Assembly (NCBI GenBank): GCA_030619585.1
Contig: JAUXBD010000056.1
Span: 1 to 7,532 of the forward strand
From: Desulfobacteraceae bacterium
GTDB lineage: Bacteria; Desulfobacterota; Desulfobacteria; Desulfobacterales; SURF-7
Direction: 5' to 3'
DNA length: 7,532 bases
Made by a program: the position numbers and the translations under genes. The notes beneath the pieces are model-generated. The model was not told the DNA's origin, made no database searches, and saw nothing but the letters and a program-made list of their open reading frames with translations. Below are positions 1-6,031 of this stretch, in pieces (the stretch's first letter is position 1; the number at the start of each line of letters is the position of its first letter).

Positions 1-626
1 CATCTTATACATTTTTCAGACTGTTTGGAAAAGTAGGCCCATCTTTCATCGGAAGACTTTGCCTCAAAGCCCTTTATTACCTCAAATTCATCAACACCTT
101 CCTGCTCCTGGACCTCCTGACCGATCAGGATGTCATGGATTACAGGATTTCTGTGCATACATGCCGTGCAGCTGTCGTTAAGGAGATCGATTCTCTTAAG
201 GCTCTCTTCGAATCCATCCCCTTTAAACAGGATTTCATCAGGCCCTTCTTCAACAGACAGAATCTCTTTATCTCCAAAGTGATCTTTTAACTTTTTACGA
301 TCAACCATTCCACTGCAGGGGACCCCTATGACAACCAGGTTTTCCCTTTTTATCTGCATCTCCTGAATATGGCCAACCAGAGACCGGCTGTCACAACCTT
401 TGGCTATAACTCCGACTCTCTCTTTTTTGCCCGGCACGTAAACAGCAAGGTTATTTTCACACATGCTGTTCCATGTGAGCCTGTCTGCATCTTCTGCACT
501 TCGTATAAAACAGGGTGTTGCTTTTAAAGGTAGGCTCCCCTCCTCAAAACCGATGACAAGGTCAACCTTATCTTCCTCAAACAACTTTTTAACAGCTTCC
601 CTGATCTCCAATATTAAGCTTTCCAT
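1..626 (-). CDS. FrhB/FdhB-like iron-sulfur electron-transfer protein, partial (C-terminus outside window)
   Basis: My translation of the reverse strand gives 208 complete residues from the ATG at 626, and the frame stays open to the left edge. Cysteines are at 39, 56, 78 (KGCDSRS), 104 (VPCSGM), 153 and 156 (CTACMHRN). At the very edge the sequence reads CIR plus a codon beginning TG, so it probably opens a ferredoxin-type CxxC motif at 206. This pattern resembles the beta-subunit family of F420-reducing hydrogenase and formate dehydrogenase, in versions that carry an added 4Fe-4S dicluster domain and occur beside hdrA-mvhD in anaerobic Deltaproteobacteria. The start codon directly follows the mvhD stop with no gap, so the two are probably translationally coupled. 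The likely role is cytoplasmic electron transfer between HdrA-MvhD and another redox enzyme. The exact electron partner (formate, F420-like, NAD(P)H or ferredoxin) cannot be told from this part. The family call is fairly safe and the role is inferred. Confidence 0.75.
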   Translation of the reverse strand, partial: MESLILEIREAVKKLFEEDKVDLVIGFEEGSLPLKATPCFIRSAEDADRLTWNSMCENNLAVYVPGKKERVGVIAKGCDSRSLVGHIQEMQIKRENLVVIGVPCSGMVDRKKLKDHFGDKEILSVEEGPDEILFKGDGFEESLKRIDLLNDSCTACMHRNPVIHDILIGQEVQEQEGVDEFEVIKGFEAKSSDERWAYFSKQSEKCIR

Positions 627-1067
627 CTACTCTACTCTCTTTTTAACCAGCCTTTTTGCCGGCCCAAGTTTTTTTACATCCTCTGTTATCTCACTTATAA
701 CTTCGGCAAATCTGCCTGCTTCGGCAGCAGATACCCAGGAGAACTGAACACGTCCCTTCTCTATCCCCACATATTCAAGAAGTCTGTCAATAACGGCAAA
801 CTTTCTCCTTGCCGAGTAATTACCGCTTAAATAATGGCAGTCCCCTGGATGACAACCTGAAACAAGTATTCCGTCAGCACCATTCTGAAGAGCCCTTAAT
901 ATAAAAAGAGGGTTTACCCTCCCGGAGCATGGGACTCTTATAGTACGCGTATTTGGAGGATACTGAATCCTACTGACACCTGCCAGGTCCGCTCCGGCAT
1001 AACTGCACCAGTTGCACAAGAATGTTATTATTTTGGGTTCCCAGGAGTTTTCCTTTGCTGCTTCCAT
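627..1067 (-). CDS. mvhD: MvhD/FlpD-type 2Fe-2S electron-transfer subunit of a heterodisulfide-reductase-like complex
   Basis: This is a 146-residue protein of the usual length for the MvhD (hydrogenase delta subunit, FlpD) family. Five cysteines are in the family positions: C18 and C21 (CNWC), C47 (VPCSGR), and C72 and C77 (GCHPGDCHY). These bind a 2Fe-2S cluster in characterised relatives. In methanogens MvhD passes electrons from hydrogenase or formate dehydrogenase to the flavin of HdrA, and placement right after hdrA fits that job. The start at 1067 is well supported: an AAGGAGA ribosome binding site (complement of 1072-1078) overlaps the hdrA stop and lies 4 nt from the ATG. The distance from the hdrA stop is 9 nt, and the stop codon abuts the next start, so all three genes should be one transcript. 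The final 15 residues are basic (KRLVKKRVE end). Family assignment is near certain, but the partner dehydrogenase is not visible. Confidence 0.95.
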   Translation of the reverse strand: MEAAKENSWEPKIITFLCNWCSYAGADLAGVSRIQYPPNTRTIRVPCSGRVNPLFILRALQNGADGILVSGCHPGDCHYLSGNYSARRKFAVIDRLLEYVGIEKGRVQFSWVSAAEAGRFAEVISEITEDVKKLGPAKRLVKKRVE

Positions 1068-1076
1068 CTTTTCTCC

Positions 1077-4000
1077 TTAAAAGGAATCGATCACGCTCAT
1101 AATCTGATTGTTTGAAAAACCATGCAGGTTTATTGCACCTGCCTTACAGGATGCCGTACATGCACCGCATCCCTTACATAGCGCTTCATTAACTACTGCA
1201 ATTTCCTGTTCATTATCCATCTCAATGGCACCGAACGGACAGACGCTTATACACACACCGCATCCTGCACACATTGTTTTATCGACAAAAGAAATCGTTC
1301 CCGGAAGCTCCACAATCTCTTTAGAAAGTACTGTTCCTGCCCGAGATGCCGCAGCATTCGCCTGTGAAATACTTTCCTCTATAAGCTTTGGACTGTGCGC
1401 CATTCCGCACATAAAAACACCGTCTGTGGCAAATTCCACCGGTCTTAATTTCATATGGGCTTCTAAGAAAAAACCATCTTCGTTCAAAGGAACTTTAAAG
1501 AACTGCGAAAGTTCCTTGTTCTCAGGCAGTGGCACTGTTCCTATTGCAAGAGCAAGCATGTCTGCATCGATGATGAGTTTTTCTCCCAGAAGCGGTTCAT
1601 TGACACTAACCTTTAAAATATCTTTCTTTCCTTCTTTTACAATGTTAACTTCAGGTTTAGCGTCAGATTCATATCGTATAAAGACTACCCCCTTTTTTCT
1701 GGCCTCCCTGTAATAATCCTCCTTAAAACCATATGTCCTGATATCCCTGTAAAGGATGTAAATGTTCATTTCAGGCTTTAATTCTTTTAGCAAAAGGGCG
1801 CACTTGATTGATTCGGTGCAGCACACTCTGCTGCAATAGGGATTGTTCTCATCCCGTGATCCCACGCACTGGATCATCACAAGATTTTCACATTCCTTGA
1901 CCCTTTTACTGGCCTTGGAGATCTCTTTTTCAAGATCGAGCAGGGAAATAACACCACGGTTCTTTTTATAATGATATTCAGTGGTTTTATATTCCTGTGC
2001 ACCGGTGGCAATAACAACGGCTCCGTGTTTTATCTCTTTAATCTCTTTTTTGGGTCCCGTCTTGACTTTTGTACTAAAATTTCCAATATAACCGGAGCAT
2101 TCCGCAATTACCGTCTTTGTATATACGGTTATCAAAGGATTGTTTGAAACCTTTTCAACGAGATCCGTCAAAAAGGGCTGAACCGGTTCGCCTTCCAGTG
2201 TATACAATAGCTTTTTAGTCAAGCCTCCGAGTTTCATCCCCTTTTCAAGAAGATGAACTTCAAACCCCTGGTCGGCTAAATTTTGAGCAGCCGTCATACC
2301 GGCAACACCGCCTCCCACAACAAGGACAGCTGGTATTGTCTTTAAAGTAATCGGTGAAAGAGGGGTTATTAGCCGTGACTTTGAAATAGCCATCCTGACC
2401 AGGTCCTTTGCCTTTTCAGTCGCCTGCTCAGGATTGGACTGATGTACCCAGCTGCATTGGTCACGAATATTTGCCATTTCAAACAGATATTTATTCAAAC
2501 CCTGTTCCTGAATTGTCTCCTGGAAAAGAGGTTCATGGGTTCTGGGAGAACAGGATGCCACCACCACACGATTCAGGTTATGTTCTGCAATCTTTTCCTT
2601 TATGGATTTCTGGTTGTCCTGTGAACACGTATACATGCCTTCATCCACATAAACTACATTGGGAAGGGTTGCCGCATAGTCCTTTACTTCCGGCACATTC
2701 ACAATACCGCCGATATTGATACCGCAGTGGCATACAAAAACACCTATTCTGGGCGGTTCACCAATGACGCTTTTCTGTGGAGGGAATTCTTTTTTCTTGA
2801 CAAGTGTACCCCGTGCATCGGAAAGAAGCGCGGCAGATGCTGCGGCAGCACCACTGGCCTGCATTACAGTTTCAGGAATATCTTTAGGTCCCTGGAATGC
2901 TCCACAAACAAAAATTCCGTCTCTGGATGTATTCACCGGCGTAAAAGTGTTGGTCTCGCAGAAATTATAGTGATTCAACTGGATATCGACTCTTTCAGCA
3001 AGCTTAACAGCACTTGATTTGGGATTAAGCCCTATTGAAAGAGTAACCATATCAAACTCTTCAGTTTTGAGCTCTCCGTTTTCCGCTGCATATCTCAAAT
3101 ACAACCCGGTATCCTCTCTTTCTTCAATACCGAAAACTTTGGATCTAACGAACTTTACACCGTGTTCTTCTTTTGCACGCTCATAATATCTATCAAAATC
3201 TTTGCCATATGTTCTCATATCCATATAGAAGATAGTGACATCAAGAGGAATTTTGCTGTGTTCCTTGGCGATAACGGCTTCTTTAATGGCATACATACAG
3301 CATACTGAAGAGCAATATCCGCTGTTGCAGGTTACATCTCTTGAGCCAACACATTGAATCCAGGCAATTCTTTTAGGCGGTGTTTTATCAGACGGTCTGA
3401 CCAGATGCCCTTCATATGGGCCGGAAGCTGACAATATTCTTTCAAATTCCAGACTGGTTACCACATTGGGATATTTGCTGTAGCCATACTGTGCGATAAG
3501 ACTGGTGTAACCATGCTTGGCAAGTTCAGCTGAATCAACCTGGAATTTATCAAATCCCGGCGCCAGAATTACTGATCCCACATTAACGGTAATCTGTTCC
3601 TCTTCCTGATCGAAATCTATTGCATCGCTTTCACAGAATTTCTCACAAATACGGCACTTCCCTTTTTCCTTCCCCTTTTTAAAGAGAATACAATTCGGCT
3701 TGTCTATGGCGTAAAGCATCGGCACTGCTTGGGGATACTGAACATAGATTGCCTTTCTCTTTCCTAAACCGGCATCAAATTCATTAGGGACTTTGGAAGG
3801 ACATTTTTCAGCGCAAAGCCCGCAACCGATACACTTATTCTCATCCACATATCTGGGCTCTTTTATGATCGAAACCGTAAAATCGCCGGCATCGCCTTCG
3901 ATATTCTTTACCCATGAATTGGTGATCACTTCAATGTTGTGATGCCTGCCACATTCAACCAGCTTTGGAGATAGAATACACATGGAGCAATCATTGGTAG

Positions 4001-4127
4001 GAAATGTTTTGTCCAGCTGAGGCATAACTCCGCCTATAGCCGGAGATTCTTCAACCAAATACACATAGTAACCCGATTCGGCAAGATCAAGCGCGGACTG
4101 AATACCGCCTATTCCACCGCCGACCAC
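1077..4127 (-). CDS. hdrA: Double-length HdrA: heterodisulfide reductase subunit A-like FAD/iron-sulfur protein (natural start probably ATG at 4177 via a frameshift)
   Basis: The open frame gives 1016 residues, against roughly 650 for classic methanogen HdrA. Numbering from the GTG at 4127, residues 1-460 form a QmoA/HdrA-like flavoprotein half: FAD loop GGGIGG (3-8), C47/C50/C59, ferredoxin motif C99-C109, a second cysteine set C146/C158/C161/C165, QCVGSRD (258-264) and CSSVCC (272-277). Residues about 460-1016 are a full HdrA: FVCHCG (C466, C468), C501, SCSPRTHEP (C526), QCSW (C558), FAD loop GGGVAG (605-610), QCVGSRD (753-759), CSRVCC (765-770), and two C-terminal 4Fe-4S motifs at 953-963 and 984-994. 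HdrA carries the flavin at which electron bifurcation or confurcation takes place in Hdr complexes, in the cytoplasm. The next two genes encode its adaptor MvhD and an FrhB-like protein. The GTG start would cut into the first beta strand of the FAD fold (AVLVVGGG). The likely true N-terminus lies 50 bases upstream in another frame; see the entry at 4139-4177. Bifurcation itself is inferred. Confidence 0.93.
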   Translation of the reverse strand: MVGGGIGGIQSALDLAESGYYVYLVEESPAIGGVMPQLDKTFPTNDCSMCILSPKLVECGRHHNIEVITNSWVKNIEGDAGDFTVSIIKEPRYVDENKCIGCGLCAEKCPSKVPNEFDAGLGKRKAIYVQYPQAVPMLYAIDKPNCILFKKGKEKGKCRICEKFCESDAIDFDQEEEQITVNVGSVILAPGFDKFQVDSAELAKHGYTSLIAQYGYSKYPNVVTSLEFERILSASGPYEGHLVRPSDKTPPKRIAWIQCVGSRDVTCNSGYCSSVCCMYAIKEAVIAKEHSKIPLDVTIFYMDMRTYGKDFDRYYERAKEEHGVKFVRSKVFGIEEREDTGLYLRYAAENGELKTEEFDMVTLSIGLNPKSSAVKLAERVDIQLNHYNFCETNTFTPVNTSRDGIFVCGAFQGPKDIPETVMQASGAAAASAALLSDARGTLVKKKEFPPQKSVIGEPPRIGVFVCHCGINIGGIVNVPEVKDYAATLPNVVYVDEGMYTCSQDNQKSIKEKIAEHNLNRVVVASCSPRTHEPLFQETIQEQGLNKYLFEMANIRDQCSWVHQSNPEQATEKAKDLVRMAISKSRLITPLSPITLKTIPAVLVVGGGVAGMTAAQNLADQGFEVHLLEKGMKLGGLTKKLLYTLEGEPVQPFLTDLVEKVSNNPLITVYTKTVIAECSGYIGNFSTKVKTGPKKEIKEIKHGAVVIATGAQEYKTTEYHYKKNRGVISLLDLEKEISKASKRVKECENLVMIQCVGSRDENNPYCSRVCCTESIKCALLLKELKPEMNIYILYRDIRTYGFKEDYYREARKKGVVFIRYESDAKPEVNIVKEGKKDILKVSVNEPLLGEKLIIDADMLALAIGTVPLPENKELSQFFKVPLNEDGFFLEAHMKLRPVEFATDGVFMCGMAHSPKLIEESISQANAAASRAGTVLSKEIVELPGTISFVDKTMCAGCGVCISVCPFGAIEMDNEQEIAVVNEALCKGCGACTASCKAGAINLHGFSNNQIMSVIDSF

Positions 4128-4138
4128 AAGTACAGCCC

Positions 4139-4177
4139 CTATTTTTTTTTGTTTGTATTTTCTAAATTTGAATCCAT
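4139..4177 (-). other. hdrA leader: ATG plus 12 codons ending at an A9 run, one base out of frame with hdrA
   Basis: The ATG at 4177-4175 has a ribosome binding site and a promoter in the right places. It reads MDSNLENTNKKK and then meets TAG at 4141-4139, because the A run at 4150-4142 is nine bases long. One extra A (ten) would read NKKK-IGAVLVVGGGIGG, exactly the N-terminus expected for this family. The hdrA frame itself has no ATG, GTG or TTG between 4127 and at least 4217, so the only in-frame start is the fold-breaking GTG at 4127. Possible explanations are a homopolymer sequencing or assembly error, RNA polymerase slippage on A9 that restores the frame in part of the mRNAs, reinitiation at GTG 4127 after the TAG (AGGGG lies 8 nt before it), or a real inactivating mutation. 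Confidence 0.8.
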
Positions 4178-4183
4178 GAAATA

Positions 4184-4189
4184 TCCCTT
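4184..4189 (-). promoter_or_regulatory. Ribosome binding site for the hdrA leader ATG
   Basis: The minus strand reads AAGGGA at 4189-4184, followed by 6 nt and then the ATG at 4177. This supports initiation at 4177 rather than at the in-frame GTG at 4127. Confidence 0.65.
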
Positions 4190-4208
4190 GGGATAAATTG
4201 CATATTTT

Positions 4209-4238
4209 ATTATAAGGTGTTTTTACAAATTATGTTAA
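4209..4238 (-). promoter_or_regulatory. Likely sigma-70-type promoter of the hdr operon
   Basis: On the minus strand a -35 box TTAACA (complement of 4233-4238) is followed by 18 bp and a perfect -10 box TATAAT (complement of 4209-4214). The transcript would begin near 4202, leaving a leader of about 25 nt before the ATG at 4177. The spacing of promoter, ribosome binding site and ATG agrees well. This is a consensus match only and has not been tested. Confidence 0.6.
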
Positions 4239-4364
4239 ATTTACGTTTGATTACCAGTTATAAAAAAACCACTGATTTACCGTTTAGCGCAAACTGCGAA
4301 CCTCTCATAATTTTCAGCAAAAATCAACATCATTTTTTTACGAGATCATCAATCTTTGTCTTTT

Positions 4365-4392
4365 AGCTTTTCAAGCTTTTCAAAGCTTTTCA
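4365..4392. repeat. Three short tandem copies of AGCTTTTCA
   Basis: AGCTTTTCA occurs at 4365-4373, 4374-4382 and 4384-4392, the last after a single extra A. It reads as TGAAAAGCT on the hdrA strand and lies about 130 bp or more upstream of the hdr promoter. It may be a chance AT-rich repeat or a cluster of protein-binding sites. Confidence 0.6.
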
Positions 4393-4632
4393 TGTTACTA
4401 TCAATAGTCATGCCAATGCCCATATTATTATCATAACCAATCAATTTTTATGATATTAATTGATTCTCTATAGCAATATTTACAATTGATAATACCGGAT
4501 AATTCTGATATAAATGTATTATTCAGTCATAAATGATACATCTCAACGGACAAATGGTTTTATATTGCTGATAAAACACGATAATTCTACTTCGGACAAA
4601 AATGACCCAACAAAGGCCGCAAGCAACCAGTG

Positions 4633-4727
4633 CATGCAAACCGTTAGAGGATCGCTTCGCTTAGAGGTTTGAGGATAAAGCATTTTGAATAGCGGCCATT
4701 TCCCTCTAACCTCAAACCCTTTGCATG
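4633..4727. repeat. Nested inverted repeat, possible structured or REP-like element
   Basis: CATGCAAA at 4633-4640 pairs with TTTGCATG at 4720-4727. Inside it GTTAGAGG at 4643-4650 pairs with CCTCTAAC at 4703-4710. A third segment, GGTTTGAGG at 4666-4674, pairs with CCTCAAACC at 4710-4718, so two arms on the left compete for neighbouring segments on the right. TTAGAGG is also directly repeated at 4644-4650 and 4661-4667. The element could be a mobile palindromic repeat of the REP type, a folded leader RNA if transcribed, or the remains of a small transposable element. Confidence 0.5.
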
Positions 4728-4812
4728 GAGTTCTTCACATTTTGGATTTAAAGATATATATTTCGTGCGTAATTTTCAAATGCGGCCACCTTGGCCCAAC
4801 AGCCCAAAAACC

Positions 4813-4841
4813 TTGACATTCTACCTATGCGATGGTAATCA
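4813..4841 (+). promoter_or_regulatory. Possible promoter of the tandem sulfur-carrier genes
   Basis: A perfect -35 box TTGACA (4813-4818) is followed by 17 bp and a poor -10 box TAATCA (4836-4841), with TG one base upstream that may act as an extended -10. Transcription would begin about 35 nt before the ATG at 4883. The weak -10 keeps confidence moderate. Confidence 0.4.
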
Positions 4842-4882
4842 AAAACATCTTTTTTAATCAGTCACAAAGGCCTTAATTTAAA

Positions 4883-5140
4883 ATGAAGAACAAGATTAAC
4901 ATAAAAATAAAAATGTTCACGAAATTCAAGAACTTTCTCCCTGCTGATGCTTTGGACGGAAAGGCAAATATATCCGTTGACGAAGGCTCCACTCTCGAAG
5001 ACCTTAAGAATCTGCTTGGTATCGGGACAAGTGATTTTGACGGCCTTGTAATTGACGGTACCAACTGGGAAATTGAAAACTCACAAGTATTAAAGGATGG
5101 AGATACTTATTCATTTTTTGCAGCTGTTGCCGGGGGATAA
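4883..5140 (+). CDS. MoaD/ThiS-like ubiquitin-fold sulfur carrier protein, copy 1
   Basis: This 85-residue protein has the size and layout of the MoaD/ThiS beta-grasp family: a first strand INIKIKMFTKF (5-15), an acidic stretch before the helix (DEGSTLEDLKNLLGI, 33-47), a DGD turn (72-74), and a C-terminal diglycine (GG 84-85) right before the stop. In known family members the last glycine is activated by an E1-like enzyme and carries sulfur as a thiocarboxylate, for molybdopterin/tungstopterin, thiazole or cysteine synthesis. Neither an activating enzyme nor a synthase is in the window, so the pathway is unknown. An AAAGG lies 12 nt before the ATG, a long but usable spacing. The following gene, 29 nt downstream, is its paralogue: 45 of 85 positions identical by my gap-free alignment. 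The pair looks like a tandem duplication transcribed together. A link to a tungsten aldehyde oxidoreductase is possible but not shown here. Confidence 0.88.
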   Translation: MKNKINIKIKMFTKFKNFLPADALDGKANISVDEGSTLEDLKNLLGIGTSDFDGLVIDGTNWEIENSQVLKDGDTYSFFAAVAGG

Positions 5141-5169
5141 CGCAGAGACAAACCATTCAGAGATAAACA

Positions 5170-5481
5170 ATGGAGATGAAAAATAAAATTAATATACAAA
5201 TAAAAATGTTCATGAAATTCAGGGCTTATCTTCCCCCAGACTCTTCAGAGGGAAACGCAACCATGTCTCTGGATGAAGGTTCAACCCTAAATGATCTGAT
5301 AAACATTCTCGGAATACCTGTTGATGAAGCAGGAGCGGCCGTAATTAATTGTTTCTCTTATGGATTTGAAGATTCCATTAAATTAAATGACGGCGATGTT
5401 ATAAATTTTTTCGCCCCTGTGTTTGGGGGGCAATTAATAAAAGTTCTTCACGGTGTCCAAAATCCAATTCATTGTCAATAA
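5170..5481 (+). CDS. MoaD/ThiS-like sulfur carrier protein, copy 2, with a 16-residue tail after the diglycine
   Basis: From M3 to G87 this protein aligns with copy 1 over 85 positions without a gap and shares MKNKI at the start, DEGSTL, NDGD/KDGD and FFAPVFGG/FFAAVAGG. Unlike copy 1, the diglycine (86-87) is not terminal: 16 more residues follow, ending IHCQ. A carrier needs a free C-terminal glycine, so the protein must be trimmed by a protease, or be inactive as a carrier, or the tail is an artefact of a frame change. Removing one G from the six-G run at 5425-5430 would give FGGN and a stop. The ATG at 5170 is used, with AGAGAT upstream; the ATG at 5176 would match copy 1 exactly but has GGAG directly touching it. 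The last 83 bp overlap the convergent flavoprotein gene. The core family call is firm and the state of the C-terminus is open. Confidence 0.82.
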   Translation: MEMKNKINIQIKMFMKFRAYLPPDSSEGNATMSLDEGSTLNDLINILGIPVDEAGAAVINCFSYGFEDSIKLNDGDVINFFAPVFGGQLIKVLHGVQNPIHCQ

Positions 5482-5908
5482 AGCATATCCTGGCCGGCAC
5501 AAGCTTGTAAAACCTGACCCCGGCCACCTTTTGCGCTATTGACCTGCCGAGCTTTTTTGGTGAAAGAAGAAAATCTTTTACCCCAGGATATTTCTTGACA
5601 TAAGCTTTTGCAACCCGTCCGTTTTCCTGTATACCACCCACATCTTCAACCAGCCCTTCCATCTGGATCCCCTTAATGCTGAGCCAGTTGGAATAATCTT
5701 CATTGATTGTGGCAGACACTTTTGGGTTAGATGAAAAGTTTTCCGCATGTCGACTGGAAGGGCTGCTCAAAAAATAGAGTGTAAATTCCATATTAACATA
5801 AAACACAGTTGCAGCATGGGGCAGCCCCTGTTTATCTGTGGCAAGAGAAACAGTATTGTGACTACTCATATAATCAAGGATACTATTTTTAAGTTCTTTT
5901 TCTTCCAT
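5399..5908 (-). CDS. PNPOx-like split-barrel flavin-binding family protein
   Basis: A 169-residue protein of the pyridoxamine 5'-phosphate oxidase-like superfamily. An N-terminal helix (1-17) is followed by VSLATDKQGLPHAATVFYV (20-38), the strand LYFLSSPSSRHAENFSSNPKV (44-64, family SSxxxxHxxN-type phosphate/flavin loop), a barrel strand with MEGLVEDV (83-90), and the C-terminal FGHREEL (150-156). In this family FGHREEL-like text normally lies at or near the end. Here 13 more residues (ending GRKNL) run into the convergent sulfur-carrier gene, giving an 83-bp overlap. Members bind FMN, F420 or heme and the substrate is usually unknown, so I give no reaction. The ATG at 5908 has no clear ribosome binding site. 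A TTGACA -35 box lies upstream (complement of 5968-5973) with a weak -10. The protein is cytoplasmic, with no signal or membrane segment seen. Confidence 0.82.
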   Translation of the reverse strand: MEEKELKNSILDYMSSHNTVSLATDKQGLPHAATVFYVNMEFTLYFLSSPSSRHAENFSSNPKVSATINEDYSNWLSIKGIQMEGLVEDVGGIQENGRVAKAYVKKYPGVKDFLLSPKKLGRSIAQKVAGVRFYKLVPARICFIDNELDFGHREELLLIAPQTQGRKNL

Positions 5909-5944
5909 TGAAAAATTGTTATTTCATAATAATATACATCTGGC

Positions 5945-5973
5945 TTAAAATCAGGTTTTTATTTTTGTGTCAA
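5945..5973 (-). promoter_or_regulatory. Possible promoter of the PNPOx-like gene
   Basis: The minus strand has a perfect TTGACA (complement of 5968-5973), 17 bp of spacer, and TTTTAA (complement of 5945-5950), a weak -10 with 3 of 6 consensus bases. The start codon lies about 40 bases downstream. Only the -35 match is strong. Confidence 0.35.
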
Positions 5974-6031
5974 GATGATAAGCATGCTTGATAAAGATTA
6001 ATGGACGAAGATAAAACAATTTCAACTAAAA

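Larger units (their letters stand above)
4178..4882. other. Gene-free divergent intergenic region (about 700 bp)
   Basis: No open frame here looks like a protein, and stops are frequent in all frames of this AT-rich stretch. It separates the leftward hdr operon from the rightward carrier genes and holds a probable promoter at each end (4209-4238 minus, 4813-4841 plus). It also holds a three-copy 9-bp repeat (4365-4392), an 8-bp AT-rich inverted repeat (4439-4446 with 4458-4465, 11-nt loop), and a nested inverted repeat (4633-4727). Its length leaves room for a regulator site or a small RNA, but I see no direct evidence of either. Confidence 0.7.

Noticed and set aside
463..747. Plus-strand open frame of 94 codons
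   Set aside because: It lies opposite the FrhB-like and mvhD genes, both with clear family motifs, and its protein is serine/leucine-rich with no family likeness. It is a shadow frame.
1108..1713. Plus-strand open frame of 201 codons
   Set aside because: It is antisense to the C-terminal iron-sulfur half of hdrA, with composition typical of a complementary frame and no recognisable domain.
4439..4465. AATCAATT/AATTGATT inverted repeat as an operator
   Set aside because: It is short, very AT-rich and far from either promoter, so chance is the simplest explanation.
4873..5064. Minus-strand frame of 63 codons with a hydrophobic end
   Set aside because: It is antisense to the first sulfur-carrier gene, which has a family fold and a paralogue. 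The hydrophobic end simply mirrors the AT-rich start of that gene.
5491..5532. TGGCCGG/CCGGCCA stem followed by CCTTTT, as a rightward terminator for the carrier genes
   Set aside because: The stem is only 7 bp with a 22-nt loop and a short T-run, and it lies fully inside the PNPOx-like coding sequence. It may be real but is too weak to list as a feature.
5979..5988. Perfect palindrome AAGCATGCTT between divergent genes
   Set aside because: A 10-bp palindrome is common by chance and no second copy or flanking symmetry was seen in the same spacer.
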